Positions 36,653 through 46,013 of a stretch of DNA of 64,000 nt are shown here, piece by piece. Below the pieces are notes generated by a model, which saw only the letters and a list, made by a program, of their open reading frames with translations, did not search any database and was not told the DNA's origin. The stretch is from Micromonospora cremea (GTDB taxonomy: Bacteria; Actinomycetota; Actinomycetes; Mycobacteriales; Micromonosporaceae). Every line of letters starts with the position of its first letter. Position 1 is the stretch's first letter. The position numbers and the translations under genes are program-made. The stretch lies in NCBI RefSeq assembly GCF_900143515.1, contig NZ_FSQT01000002.1:2481501-2545500 (forward strand). Reading direction: 5' to 3'.

Positions 36653-37684
36653 TCAGACCACGCCTCCGGACGTGGTGATCCAGCCGCGGCGGATGGCCTG
36701 GTAGCCGGCCTGGAACCGGCTGGCCGCCCCCAACCGCCGCAGCATCGCGCTGATCCGGCGACGCACCGTGCGTTCGGTGCAGCCCTGCTGGGCGGCGATC
36801 GCCGCGTCGGTCAGCCCGGCCGCGAGCAGGGGTAGCAGTTCGCCCTCGACCGGCGACGGTGCGTCGCCGACCTCCACGAGCTGCGGGTGGCCGTCGCGTA
36901 CCTGCAACGGGACGCCCTGCTCCCAGGTGATCTCGAACAGCGCGCCGAGCATCTCGATCAGGGTCGGGTCGCGGACGAGCATGGCGGACTCGACGTTCTC
37001 GGGGTGGACCGGGAGCAGCGCCAGCGGGTGGTCACTGAGCACCAGCTTGATCGGCACGGTGGAGACGCGGATCTCCTCGCCGACGGAGAGCCCCTGTGCG
37101 AAGTCGGCGAGCCGGCCGGGATCGTCGAGCCCCCGCCGGTCGTAGATCACCCGATAGTGGATGCCCTGGCGCAGCAGCTCCAACTCCACCGGCTCGTTCA
37201 GGGGCGGGACGTCCACGTAGGGCGGAGCGTCGAAGACCCGTACCTCATGACGGGCGCTGAGCTGGACGTCGATGAACGCTTGCTTGATCGCCTGCTTTCC
37301 GTGCAGGATCTCGACGAGGCCTCCCGCGTCGTGCGGGTGCTGACCGGCGTGGAAGACCGCCGCCAGCCGGGCGCGCCGGGCCCGGGCGCGGGACAGGGCG
37401 CGTTTACCGGCGAGGGTCAGTACATCGGAGACCTCGTCCGGTGCCACCGCCTGGAATCGCGCCGGGGCCCCGGGCAGTCGCAGCGCCAGCCCCAACTCCT
37501 CGAGCCGGGCGAGCAGCGGACGGGCCTGCCCTCGCCACGGCTGGTCGGCGGCCGACCGGTCGAGCGTCTCAAGGGGAACCGCCGGGCGTTCGAGCAACCA
37601 CTCGTAGAGCGCCTGCTCGGCCGCCGTGACCCCCAAGATCCGCAGCACCCGTTCATCGTGCGGCAACCTCGGGTTGATGTCCAT
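36653..37684 (-). CDS. LuxR-type HTH regulator with TrmB-like sensor part, paralogue 2
   Basis: A 343-aa regulator of the same architecture: TrmB-like start (RILGVTAAEQALYEWLLERP), central domain (EILHGKQAIKQAFIDVQLSA, HYRVIYDRRGLDDPGRLADF) and LuxR helix-turn-helix (LLAAGLTDAAIAAQQGCTER then RRRISAMLRRLGAASRFQAG). It precedes paralogue 1 with only 2 bp between, and the pair diverges from the subtilase gene across about 190 bp. Two such proteins in tandem could act as a heterodimer. The ligand sensed is unknown. Confidence 0.85.
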   Translation of the reverse strand: MDINPRLPHDERVLRILGVTAAEQALYEWLLERPAVPLETLDRSAADQPWRGQARPLLARLEELGLALRLPGAPARFQAVAPDEVSDVLTLAGKRALSRARARRARLAAVFHAGQHPHDAGGLVEILHGKQAIKQAFIDVQLSARHEVRVFDAPPYVDVPPLNEPVELELLRQGIHYRVIYDRRGLDDPGRLADFAQGLSVGEEIRVSTVPIKLVLSDHPLALLPVHPENVESAMLVRDPTLIEMLGALFEITWEQGVPLQVRDGHPQLVEVGDAPSPVEGELLPLLAAGLTDAAIAAQQGCTERTVRRRISAMLRRLGAASRFQAGYQAIRRGWITTSGGVV

Positions 37685-37871
37685 CCGGTTCCCGCCGGTG
37701 GCGTGAACCGGACGTCACAACTGCCTTCTGCCGAATCGGCAGTGGTGGCATCGTCGGCAGGCGCGCTCGCCAGGAAACCTGTGCCGGTGCCGGATGCGCT
37801 CGCGACCATGGCCGATCGGCTCAGCCGGCGGGCGCGGTCGTGAGTCGACTCACCGGAGGAGAGTGCGGAGC

Positions 37872-37985
37872 GTGTCATCCAAAGCAGTACCCCTGAATAT
37901 GACAGGGCGGCAGGTGTTGCCGCCCGAACCGGTGCCCTCGTGCGCCAGCCGGGTCATCGCCGGACTCCGGCCGGGAGGTGCCTGA
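37872..37985 (+). CDS. Possible leader peptide coupled to the subtilase gene
   Basis: A 37-codon reading frame, starting at GTG 37872 with GGAGGAGAG 8-14 nt upstream. Its TGA overlaps the ATG of the subtilase gene (TGATG). The peptide ([20 protein letters not shown]...) has no known family, no hydrophobic signal and one Cys. The strong ribosome site and stop/start overlap argue for translation. It could serve only to couple translation, or be chance. Confidence 0.35.
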   Translation: MSSKAVPLNMTGRQVLPPEPVPSCASRVIAGLRPGGA

Positions 37986-40900
37986 TGAGCGCCGGCCGGG
38001 CTGCCCGGCGGGCCCGGTGGTCGCAGGTTCTCAGCTTGGTCGCGGCGCTGGGCCTGGTGGCCGGCGTGGTGTCCGTGACCGGCGGGCCCGGCGAGCCCGC
38101 TGCCGCAGCGCCGGAGAAGATCCAGCCGGAGTTGCGGGCGAGCATGAAGACCCTTCCGGCGCAGCCGTTCTGGGTACGCCTGGACGACCGCGCCGACCTG
38201 TCCGCGGCGTCGGCCATCAAGGACTGGGACGAGCGTGGCGCGGCGGTCGTCGAGGCGCTGCGGAAGACGGCTGAGAAGAGTCAGGCGGACGTCGTCCGCC
38301 GGCTGAAGGCGGAGGGCGTGGAGTACCACACCTTCTACGCCTCCAACACCGTGTACGTCGCCCGCGGCACCCTCGACCTGGCCGAGACCCTCGCCAAGGA
38401 GACCGAGGTCAGCGCCATTCAGGTGCACCGCATGTACGAGCTGCCGGAGCCGCTGAAGGCGCAGCAGGTCGCCGACGTCGACGAGGTGGAGTGGGGCGTC
38501 CACGCGATCGGCGCCGACCGGGTGTGGGCGGACGGCACGCGCGGCGAGGGCATCGTCGTGGGCAGCATCGACAGCGGCGTGCAGTACGACCACCCGGCCC
38601 TGGCGAAGTCGTACCGGGGCAACATGGGCGAGGCCGGCTTCTCGCACGACTACAACTGGTACGACCCGTCCCAGGTGTGCGGCTCGCCGTCGCTCGCACC
38701 GTGTGACAACAACCAGCACGGCACGCACACGATGGGCACGATGGTCGGCGACGGCGGTCCCGGCAACCACATCGGTGTCGCGCCCGGCGCCCGCTGGATC
38801 GCCGCGAAGGGCTGCGAGGAGCGGGGCTGCTCGGACTTCGCGCTGCTCGCCTCCGCGGAGTGGATGCTCGCGCCGACGAACCTGGCCGGCCAGGACCCGC
38901 GGCCGGACCTGCGCCCGCACATCGTGAACAACTCGTGGGGCAGCGACAACGGCTCCGCCAGCGACCCGTGGTTCGCCGACGTCGTCGAGGACTGGCGGGC
39001 CGCCGGCATCTTCCCGATGTTCTCCAACGGCAACGCGGGCGAGGGCGGCTGCGACACCTCGGGCACCCCGGGGGACTACGCGTCCACCTACAGCGCCGGC
39101 GCCTTCGACGTGAACGGCAAGATCGGGTACTTCTCCAGCCGGGGTCCGGGCGCGGGCGGCATCACCAAGCCGAACATCGCCGCCCCCGGGGTGGACGTCC
39201 GCTCCAGCGTTCCGGGCGGCGGCTACGGCGTACTGAGTGGCACGTCCATGGCCAGCCCACACGTGGCCGGCGCGATCGCCCTGCTGTGGTCGGCCGCGCC
39301 CGGACTCATCGGGGACATCGCCGGCACCACGGCCGTGCTCGACCAGGTCGCCGTCGACGTCAACGACACCAGTTGCGGCGGTACGCCGACCAACAACAAC
39401 GTCTGGGGCCAGGGCAAGCTGGACGCCTACGCCGCGATCGCGGAGGCCCCGCGCGGCGAGACCGGCCGGTTGACCGGCAAGGTCACCGACGCGAAGACCG
39501 GCGAGCCGCTCAGCGGTGCCGAGGTCAAGATCAGCGGCCCGATCCACCGTACGGTCACCACCGGCGCGGACGGCAGCTACGCCGCCACGCTGTCGGCCGG
39601 CGAGTACGACGTGACGGCCTCCACCTACGGGTACGGCGACGGCAGCGCGTCCGCGACGGTCACCGCCAACGCCACCGCCACCCGGGACGTCGCGCTCCAG
39701 CGGACCGCCGAGGCCAAGGTCAGCGGTACGGTCACCGACGACTCCGGACACGGCTGGCCCCTGTACGCGCGGATCAGCGCGCCCGGTCTGCCGGTCGGGC
39801 CGTGGTTCACGGACCCGGAGACCGGTCGGTACGAGCTGAGCCTGCCCGCCGACTCGACGTACCACCTGACCGTGAACCCGGTCTATCCCGGTTACCAGAC
39901 CAGCGCGGTGGACGTCCCGGTCGGCGAGGGGGACGTGGTCCGCGACGTCCGAACGCAGATCGTCGAGGCGTCTTGCCTGGCCCCTGGCTACGCGTACCCC
40001 TTGCGGACGGACTTCGAAGGGTGGACGGACCCGGGCAAGCGGGCGGGCTGGACGGTCGAGGACAACCTCGGCGGCGGGCACGCCTGGCAGTTCGACACGC
40101 CTGGTGGTCTGGACAACGTCACCGGGGGCACCGGTGGCTTCGCCAGCGCCAACTCCTGGCACAACGACCTCGCCGAGGAGGACACCAACCTCGTCTCGCC
40201 GGTGATCGACCTGTCGGACCAGAGCGCGCCGCAACTCGCGTTCAAGACGCTCTACCTGGGTGAGGGCGGAACCGCGCGGGCGGGCATCGACCTGAGCCTG
40301 GATGGCGGCTCGACCTGGACCACCGTCTGGCAGAAGAGCACCGAGAACGCCAGCGGGCCGGTGAACGTCCCGCTGCCGCAGGCCGCCGGTCAGGCGCGGA
40401 CCCGGCTGCGTTTCCACTACGCCGGCAGCGGTATCGCGCTGTGGCAGGTGGACGACGTCAGCGTCGGCGCCTGCGTTCCGACCCCCGGCGGCCTGGTCAC
40501 CGGCGTGGTGCGCGACGACAGCACCGGTGACCCCGTCGACGGCGCGAAGGTGATCGACAAGGCGAGTGGGAGCGAGCTCGCGGTCAGCGCCGCGACGCCG
40601 CTCGACCCGAACCTGACGGACGGCTTCTACTGGCTGTTCACCTCGCAGGCGAAGCCGACGTTCACGGTCAGCTACCCCCGGTACGCCACCGGGGAGGCGC
40701 GCACCGCCGTGTCGCCGGACGGCGTCACCAGGAAGGACTGGCGGCTGGGCGCCGGGCAGCTGAAGGTCAGCGGAAAGAGCCTCGACCTCACCACGCGGCT
40801 CGGGAAGTCGGCCACCCGCACCCTCACCTTCACCAACGACGGCGCCCGTCCGTTGCACGTCAAGCTGGGCGAGCAGGTCGTCACTCCGACCGGCCCGGCG

Positions 40901-42409
40901 GCTCAACGGGTCGCCGAGGAGACCGGTGCGCCGCTGCGGCGCGTGAAGGCGGATCCGCCGAGGACGGGGCCGCTGCCGAAGGCGCCGGCGGGCCAACCGG
41001 TCCAGCCGGTGGAGCCGACCGTCCAGGGGGAGGTAACCCCGGACGTCGGGCCGTGGACCAGGATCGCCAACTACCCGACCCGGATCCTGTACAACACCGC
41101 GGGCTACCACGCGGGCAAGCTCTACTCCGTGGGTGGCACCACCACCGGCTTCCTGGAGGGAATGACCCGCAAGGGGTACGTCTACGACCCGGTGACGCTC
41201 GAATGGAGTTCGATCGCCGACACCCCGGAGGCGGTCGCGAGCGCCGCAGGCATCTTCCTCGACGACAAGATGTACGTGGTCGGCGGCACGAGCACGCAGG
41301 GCACGCTGCTCAAGACCGTGTACGTCTACGATCCCGTCCACGACTCCTGGGGACGGGCGGCGGACCTGCCGCAGGGCCTCAGCGCCCCCGCGATCGCGGC
41401 GCTCGACGGGCGTCTCTACGTCGTCGGCGGCTGTGTCGGGTCGTGTCCGGCGCAGGCCGCGACGGTCTACCGGTACGACCCGAGTGGGAACTCGTGGACC
41501 CGCCTCGCCGACTACCCCGCCGGGGTGGATGCCCCCGGCTGCGCCGGGGTCGCCGAACGGGTCGTCTGCGCCGGTGGGTACGACGGTGACTTCGCGGTCG
41601 CGTCCACCTTCCTGTTCGACCCGGCCACCGGTGCCTGGACCCGGGGCGCGGACGCGCCGTACGGCGTCTTCGCCATGGGAGCCAGTGGCGCCTACGACAA
41701 GCTGCAGCTCTTCAGCGGCATGCAGAACGGCTCCATGCTGACCAACGAAGCGGTCGAGTTCGACCCGGTCTCGGACAGCTGGGGCCGGCTGCCCAACGTG
41801 AACTACCCGAGCACCGACGCCGCCACGGCGTGTGGTGCGTACCGGGTCGGTGGTTCGGTGACCCTGTGGGCTCCGTCGGTCAGCGCCGAGATGCTGCCGG
41901 GTTACGACTACTGCGGCGGTACGGCGGACGTGCCGTGGCTGTCGGTGGACAAGCCGGAGTTCGACGTGGCGCCGGGCCGGTCGGTCGAGGTGACCGTCCG
42001 GGTCGACGGCGACGCGGTCACCCAGCCGGGTGATCTGGCCGCGCGGCTGGTCGTGCTCAGCGACACCCCGTACCCGGGGAGCAACGTGGCGGTGACCGGT
42101 CACTTCGAGGCGCCGCCGAACTGGACGACGCTGAGCGGGACGGTGACCGACGCCGCCACCGGTGGCGCGGTCGCGGGCGCGACCGTGACCGTCTGCGGCG
42201 ACTACCAGGCCGACGGGCACGGTCAACAGGGCTGCGGGCCGGTCAGCTACACCGTGGTGACCGACGCCCACGGCCGCTACCAGCTGCGGCTGGGGAAGAA
42301 CCAGAAGGTCCAGGTCACCGCGGCCGCGCCCGGATTCCAGCCGGCGTCGACGGTGACCACGATCCGGGGGGCGAAGAACACCGTGAACATCGCCCTGCGT
42401 ACCGGCTGA
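37985..42409 (+). CDS. Secreted multidomain subtilase (S8) with CnaB-like and Kelch domains
   Basis: A 1474-aa exported protein. The signal peptide has a twin-arginine-like start ([20 protein letters not shown]). A propeptide precedes the S8 domain with Asp in [12 protein letters not shown] (about 195), His in NQHGTHTMG (about 245) and Ser in [11 protein letters not shown] (about 420). Next come carboxypeptidase-regulatory/CnaB-like domains ([39 protein letters not shown]), a jelly-roll domain ([15 protein letters not shown] to [13 protein letters not shown]), another CnaB-like unit and a beta-propeller of Kelch repeats around 1020-1300 ([30 protein letters not shown]). A final CnaB-like domain ends the protein. 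All catalytic residues are present. RBS GGGAGGT. Confidence 0.93.
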   Translation: MSAGRAARRARWSQVLSLVAALGLVAGVVSVTGGPGEPAAAAPEKIQPELRASMKTLPAQPFWVRLDDRADLSAASAIKDWDERGAAVVEALRKTAEKSQADVVRRLKAEGVEYHTFYASNTVYVARGTLDLAETLAKETEVSAIQVHRMYELPEPLKAQQVADVDEVEWGVHAIGADRVWADGTRGEGIVVGSIDSGVQYDHPALAKSYRGNMGEAGFSHDYNWYDPSQVCGSPSLAPCDNNQHGTHTMGTMVGDGGPGNHIGVAPGARWIAAKGCEERGCSDFALLASAEWMLAPTNLAGQDPRPDLRPHIVNNSWGSDNGSASDPWFADVVEDWRAAGIFPMFSNGNAGEGGCDTSGTPGDYASTYSAGAFDVNGKIGYFSSRGPGAGGITKPNIAAPGVDVRSSVPGGGYGVLSGTSMASPHVAGAIALLWSAAPGLIGDIAGTTAVLDQVAVDVNDTSCGGTPTNNNVWGQGKLDAYAAIAEAPRGETGRLTGKVTDAKTGEPLSGAEVKISGPIHRTVTTGADGSYAATLSAGEYDVTASTYGYGDGSASATVTANATATRDVALQRTAEAKVSGTVTDDSGHGWPLYARISAPGLPVGPWFTDPETGRYELSLPADSTYHLTVNPVYPGYQTSAVDVPVGEGDVVRDVRTQIVEASCLAPGYAYPLRTDFEGWTDPGKRAGWTVEDNLGGGHAWQFDTPGGLDNVTGGTGGFASANSWHNDLAEEDTNLVSPVIDLSDQSAPQLAFKTLYLGEGGTARAGIDLSLDGGSTWTTVWQKSTENASGPVNVPLPQAAGQARTRLRFHYAGSGIALWQVDDVSVGACVPTPGGLVTGVVRDDSTGDPVDGAKVIDKASGSELAVSAATPLDPNLTDGFYWLFTSQAKPTFTVSYPRYATGEARTAVSPDGVTRKDWRLGAGQLKVSGKSLDLTTRLGKSATRTLTFTNDGARPLHVKLGEQVVTPTGPAAQRVAEETGAPLRRVKADPPRTGPLPKAPAGQPVQPVEPTVQGEVTPDVGPWTRIANYPTRILYNTAGYHAGKLYSVGGTTTGFLEGMTRKGYVYDPVTLEWSSIADTPEAVASAAGIFLDDKMYVVGGTSTQGTLLKTVYVYDPVHDSWGRAADLPQGLSAPAIAALDGRLYVVGGCVGSCPAQAATVYRYDPSGNSWTRLADYPAGVDAPGCAGVAERVVCAGGYDGDFAVASTFLFDPATGAWTRGADAPYGVFAMGASGAYDKLQLFSGMQNGSMLTNEAVEFDPVSDSWGRLPNVNYPSTDAATACGAYRVGGSVTLWAPSVSAEMLPGYDYCGGTADVPWLSVDKPEFDVAPGRSVEVTVRVDGDAVTQPGDLAARLVVLSDTPYPGSNVAVTGHFEAPPNWTTLSGTVTDAATGGAVAGATVTVCGDYQADGHGQQGCGPVSYTVVTDAHGRYQLRLGKNQKVQVTAAAPGFQPASTVTTIRGAKNTVNIALRTG

Positions 42410-42426
42410 GGCCGGCACCACTCCTA

Positions 42427-42475
42427 GGGCCAGTCCCGCCGGAACCGGTCAGCCGGTCCCCGGCGGGGCTGGCCC
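42427..42475. terminator. Hairpin terminator of the subtilase gene
   Basis: GGGCCAGTCCCGCCGG (42427-42442) pairs with CCGGCGGGGCTGGCCC (42460-42475) with one G-U-type mismatch, 18 bp past the stop. An inner ACCGG/CCGGT stem extends it. Confidence 0.75.
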
Positions 42476-42680
42476 GCCCCGTGAGCGGGCACGATCGTGG
42501 GCCGAGGCCTGCCGGCCCGAGCCCCGGGAGCGCCGGACAACCACCGAGCGGAGGGCCGACCTTGCCCTGGGCGTGGCCGAGTGGCACCTTGAGTCCGAGC
42601 CCGGCCGGGCCGTTCTCACGATGCGTGACCGCTCGGCTTCGGGCAGCATGAACCCGACGTCACGGGCGGAGGTTCGACGC

Positions 42681-43211
42681 ATGGCGGAACGGATCCAGCT
42701 CCCGACCGGGTGGGTGACCTTCGTGTTCACCGACATCGAGGGCTCGACCCGGCTCGCCCAACTGCTCGGCCCGGACTACCGACCGGTGCTGCGCGAGCAC
42801 CGCCGGTTGCTGCTCCGGACACTGGCCGGCACCGGCGGCGCGGAGCTGTTGACCGAGGGCGACTCGTTCTTCCTCGCGTTCGCGGACGCGACCGCCGCGT
42901 TGACCGCCTGCCTCACCGCCCAGCGGGCCCTGACCAGCCACGACTGGCCCACCCCCGAGGCCGCGCCGAGGGTGCGGATGGGCCTGCACACCGGCTACGC
43001 CGAACCACGCGACGGCGAGTACGCCAGCCCCGAGGTGCACCGTGCGGCCCGGATCGCCGCCGCCGCGCACGGCGGCCAGGTGCTCTGCTCGGCGTCCACC
43101 GCCCGCCGGGCCGACCCGCTGCCCGCCGGCGCCTCCCTGCTCGACCTCGGCCTGCACCGGCTGCGCGGATTCGACGACCGGGAGCGCCTCTTCCAGCAGC
43201 CGCCTGACTAG
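42681..43211 (+). CDS. Class III adenylate/guanylate cyclase-domain protein
   Basis: A 176-aa single-domain protein. It has the metal-binding start TFVFTDIEGSTRLAQ, the LLTEGDSFFLAF strand-turn-strand and RVRMGLHTGYAEPRDGEY, followed by the EVHRAARIAAAAHGGQVLCS block, all typical of class III nucleotide cyclases. In actinomycetes this domain usually heads a much longer ATPase/TPR regulator; here it stands alone and ends at a stop. Whether it is a complete free enzyme or a truncated regulator is unclear. ATG 42681 follows GGAGG and begins the conserved domain; the upstream ATG at 42573 is less likely. Confidence 0.8.
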   Translation: MAERIQLPTGWVTFVFTDIEGSTRLAQLLGPDYRPVLREHRRLLLRTLAGTGGAELLTEGDSFFLAFADATAALTACLTAQRALTSHDWPTPEAAPRVRMGLHTGYAEPRDGEYASPEVHRAARIAAAAHGGQVLCSASTARRADPLPAGASLLDLGLHRLRGFDDRERLFQQPPD

Positions 43212-43259
43212 GCTCGGGTGCACCGGAACGACGGTGCTCAGTCCCGGCATACTGGCCCG

Positions 43260-43655
43260 GTGATCGACAACGGATCGCCGGGCCGACCGGACCTCTCCTC
43301 CGCGCTGCGGTTCCTCAGCGAGCTGATCGCCTGGGTGGCCACGCCGTGGGCGCTCGCCCCGCACTCGGTGCCGCTGGCGGTCGCCTCGGTGGTCGTCCTC
43401 GTGGGGCTGCCGACCGTTTTCGCCACCCCCGGCGACAAGAACCACGTCCTGGTCCCCGTGCCCGGGGCGGTCACCATCGCGCTGGTGGGGTTGCAACTGG
43501 TCGCTGCGGCGGTCTCGGCCTGGTTCGCGTGGCCGTGGCCGGCCGCCCTGGTCGTGACCGCCGTGGCGCTGTCCACCGTGGTCACCGAGCTGCCGCGCTG
43601 GCGTCGGCTCGCCCCGCTCGGCCCCGAGGGCCGGCCCTCGCACCGACCTGCCTAA
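43260..43655 (+). CDS. YrdB-family four-helix membrane protein
   Basis: A 131-aa protein with about four hydrophobic helices. The first carries LRFLSELIAWVATPWALAP, the signature of the YrdB (DUF2568) family, and a conserved FATPGDKNHVLVPVPG loop lies after helix 2. GTG start at 43260. Function unknown; many actinobacterial copies are single genes like this one. Confidence 0.85.
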   Translation: MIDNGSPGRPDLSSALRFLSELIAWVATPWALAPHSVPLAVASVVVLVGLPTVFATPGDKNHVLVPVPGAVTIALVGLQLVAAAVSAWFAWPWPAALVVTAVALSTVVTELPRWRRLAPLGPEGRPSHRPA

Positions 43656-43767
43656 CCCGCCCGCGGCCGGCGACTACCTCGCCGGCCGGGCCGAGCGGGA
43701 GCTGTGCCAGCGGGCCCACCGACGGGCGGCGACCCGACCGCGCGTCGGCGGACCGGGCCGGGCGGCG

Positions 43768-44001
43768 TCAGGCCACCCGGCGGATGCTGCCCGCCGGCGG
43801 GGCCGGCACGGCGTCCGGGTGCAGGATCCCCGCGATCGCCTCGACCCCGTCGACCAGCCGGGGTCCGGCCCGCACGATCAGCCCGTCCGCGTCGACGGCC
43901 CAGACCTCCGCGTCCGGGAAGTGCGGGACCACCGCCGCGGCCTGCTCGGCCGCTCCGTCGAGGTGGAAGCCGCACGGGGTGACCAGCACGACCTCCGGCG
44001 C
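43768..44001 (-). pseudogene. C-terminal remnant of a cobalamin-binding (BtuF-like) receptor protein
   Basis: About 78 codons encode APEVVLVTPCGFHLDGAAEQ, then AEVWAVDADGLIVRAGPRLVDGVEAIAGILHP and an end typical of the periplasmic-binding fold used for cobalamin or metal chelates. Upstream the frame runs into unrelated residues and a stop, so the first two-thirds are missing. Its broken 5' end faces the surviving TadE/G-like gene and marks the right edge of the replaced segment. Confidence 0.7.
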
Positions 44002-44092
44002 CCGTACGCGCGTTGGGCGGCCGCCTCCCGCGGATCACCGTGGTCGCCACCGCCGTCGCGGCCGTGGAACCCGGAGCCACGGGAGTGAGCCG

Positions 44093-44674
44093 ATGAATCG
44101 ATGCCCAGGCATGCCGGAGCACCAGACCAGGACCGACCGGGCGCACCTCCGCCATGAGCGACCGCACACCGAGCGACCGGAGACTGAGCGACCGCACACC
44201 GAGCGGCCGGAGACTGACTGGCCGAACGGGAGGAGGCCGGACGCCGCGCGACCGCACACCGAGCGACGGCGCACCGAGCGGCCGGATACTGAATGGCCGC
44301 ACGGGGAGAGGCCGGACGCCGAGCGGACGGACCCCGAGCGAGGTGGGGCAACTGTGCTCCTGCTGGCGGTGGGTCTGGTCTTCGTGCTGGTGGGTACGTT
44401 CGGCGCCGCCGTCGCCGAGGCCGGAATGGCGGCGCAGCGGGCGGCGGTGGCGGCCGACCTGGGCGCGCTGGCCGGGGCGGCCAGGGCGCTCCACGGCGAT
44501 GCGGCGGCGTGCGCGTCCGCCGCGGAGATCGCCGGGCGCAACGGTGGCCGGCTGGTCGACTGTCGTATCGACGGGCTGGATGTGCTGGTGACCGTCGAGG
44601 TGGCGATCACGCCACTACCCGGCCTGACCCGGGTCGCGGCGTCGACGGCCCGCGCCGGTCCGGTGCGCGGCTGA
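44093..44674 (+). CDS. TadE/G-like (Rv3654c-type) protein with repetitive hydrophilic N-terminus
   Basis: A 193-aa protein. The C-terminal ~110 residues are a helicase-secretion-neighbourhood pilin-like domain: one helix (ATVLLLAVGLVFVLVGTFGAAVAEAGM), then QRAAVAADLGALAGAARAL and two Cys (ACASAAEI, LVDCRIDGLD), as in the last gene of actinobacterial tad operons. The N-terminal ~80 residues are unusual: a run of ERPHT/ERPET/TERR-like units produced by tandem repeats in the DNA at about 44150-44340. ATG 44093 is the only good start, preceded by GGGAGTGAG. Its pilus partners are missing, so it is probably an orphan. Confidence 0.75.
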   Translation: MNRCPGMPEHQTRTDRAHLRHERPHTERPETERPHTERPETDWPNGRRPDAARPHTERRRTERPDTEWPHGERPDAERTDPERGGATVLLLAVGLVFVLVGTFGAAVAEAGMAAQRAAVAADLGALAGAARALHGDAAACASAAEIAGRNGGRLVDCRIDGLDVLVTVEVAITPLPGLTRVAASTARAGPVRG

Positions 44675-45013
44675 ATGGCGGTCGACCCCGCACCCGTCGA
44701 CCACGACAGGACCACGACCTCGACCAGGACCCGGCTGCCTTCGGCCCGCAGCTCAGGCCCCGCACCGGATCGCGCACCGGCAGGTGCGGTCGCACAAACC
44801 CGACAGACCTGGCCGAGGGCGCGCGGCTGCTCGCCGCCGCCACACTGTGCAGCTGAATCGGTGACGACATCAGACGCGATGCGTCTGCGACATCAACTCC
44901 ACAGGGACCGCAGAACAGCCGCCGGCCGACAGCCTGCTGGCCGGGACATGGGCGGTTGGCCCGTGTCCCGGCCAGCGGGCGAAGAAGTCGGTGGCTCGGT
45001 GAGCCGGGGTGCG
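44675..45013. other. Intergenic region after the TadE/G-like gene
   Basis: 339 bp with no convincing gene. It holds a small perfect palindrome (CAGACGC-GAT-GCGTCTG, 44871-44887) and the hairpin at 44937-44975. Confidence 0.45.
44937..44975. terminator. Hairpin terminator
   Basis: CTGGCCGGGACATGGG and CCCGTGTCCCGGCCAG pair over 16 bp with one mismatch and a 7-nt loop, 38 bp beyond the stop of the LURP-one gene on the minus strand. Confidence 0.7.
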
Positions 45014-45592
45014 TCAGCGGGCCTGGAGCGCGTCGAGAGCGACGGCCATCGCGATGACCAGGCGCCGGTCGATCTGCGGGTTCTGCACCTCGACGATGTA
45101 CTTGTCGCGCAGGCCCCACTTCTTCACGACCGAGAAGACGGGCTGGCCGCCGGCGGTGAAGTCGAAGTGGTACGGCAGCCAGGACAGCGAGTCGACGAAC
45201 CGGCGCAGCAGCGCCACCGGCATGCTGCGCTCCTGGCCCGTCACCTGCGGCAGTCCGGCCTGCTCGACGTGCCAGGTGGAACGGAGCAGCGACTGGGCGA
45301 AGTCCTTGCGGAACAGGCCGATCGGGTTGCCGGCCGGGTCGGTCACGTCGTACGTGGCACCCAGGTCGATGCGCTGGCGGGCCTTGAAGCCGAGCAGAGG
45401 CTGCTGCTTGGAGTCGTCGGTGTAGATCGTCACCTGCTCCTTGAAGGCGAGCCGCTTCTGCTGTGCGAAGGCCAGCAGTTCGCCCTCGGTGCCGTCCGGC
45501 GAGGCCGCCCGGACCTCGTACTGGTTGACCATCATCCGCAGCCGCTGGCGGATGTGGAAATGCTGCAGGGTCTGCAAGTTGTCGAGCTGCAT
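45014..45592 (-). CDS. LURP-one-related / scramblase-like family protein
   Basis: A 192-aa tubby-like beta-barrel protein. Conserved blocks include LLAFAQQKRLAFKEQVTIY, LLGFKARQRIDLGATYDV and FRKDFAQSLLRSTWHV. The final VKKWGLRDKYIVEV leads to a C-terminal helix. The ATG at 45592 follows GAGGAG. Bacterial members have no proven role; phospholipid scramblase and plant LURP1 share the fold. It lies between the damaged tad locus and the helicase gene. Confidence 0.85.
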   Translation of the reverse strand: MQLDNLQTLQHFHIRQRLRMMVNQYEVRAASPDGTEGELLAFAQQKRLAFKEQVTIYTDDSKQQPLLGFKARQRIDLGATYDVTDPAGNPIGLFRKDFAQSLLRSTWHVEQAGLPQVTGQERSMPVALLRRFVDSLSWLPYHFDFTAGGQPVFSVVKKWGLRDKYIVEVQNPQIDRRLVIAMAVALDALQAR

Positions 45593-45712
45593 CTGATCTC
45601 CTCTGGGGGATTGTGCGCCGGAGTCTCGCACAGCATGACGACCGCCGCCGGCCCGCGTCCGGGCGCTCCCACCCGTGGCCGTGTCCACCGCGCCCGGCCG
45701 TTCCCACGGAGG

Positions 45713-45916
45713 TCAGCGGCCGTCGACGGTGACGCGCAGCGCCCATCCGTTGAGGACCTGGTGGATGCTTTGCAGCCGCTCGTTGATCTGCTCCAGCCGC
45801 TCCGCCTAGGCCAGGGCGGCCAGCGCGGATCCGAGCGCGATCTGCTGGGCGAGGGTGAGTTTGTCCTGGTCGATGGTGTAGAGCAGGTCGACGGTCTCGG
45901 CGATGGTGTCGGCCAC
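45713..45916 (-). pseudogene. Small coiled-coil protein gene interrupted by an in-frame amber codon
   Basis: From GTG 45916, with AAGGAGGA just upstream, 36 codons read VADTIAETVDLLYTIDQDKL then TLAQQIALGSALAALA and reach TAG at 45808-45806. The same frame continues without a shift as AERLEQINERLQSIHQVLNG and WALRVTVDGR to a proper TGA at 45713. Both halves show the heptad pattern of one helical protein of about 67 residues. A single change (CAG or GAG to TAG) explains it. Either a 36-aa product is made, or the gene is newly dead, or the stop is suppressed. Confidence 0.7.
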
Positions 45917-46013
45917 GGCTCCTCCTTGGGCACGGGACGGGCTGAAAAGGCAGGCATCGACGGAAGCGCTCCCATCGTTGTGCCCCGTTCCGCGCGGAAT
46001 CATGCAAGGTGGC

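Noticed and set aside
37703..37843. 46-codon plus-strand frame from GTG 37703 between the regulators and the subtilase
   Set aside because: No ribosome site, no family, and it lies in the expected divergent promoter region; it probably reflects GC bias.
37850..42421. 1523-codon open frame opposite the giant subtilase
   Set aside because: It is the mirror of a strongly supported protease gene. The translation is Arg/Val/Gly/His-rich with no domain, as expected from the antisense frame of GC-biased codons.
42573..42680. Longer N-terminus for the cyclase-domain protein from ATG 42573
   Set aside because: The added 36 residues show no conserved pattern, and ATG 42681 has GGAGG and begins at the domain.
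44150..44340. CRISPR-like array
   Set aside because: The units are short, imperfect and in frame with no spacers; they are coding repeats in the TadE/G-like gene.
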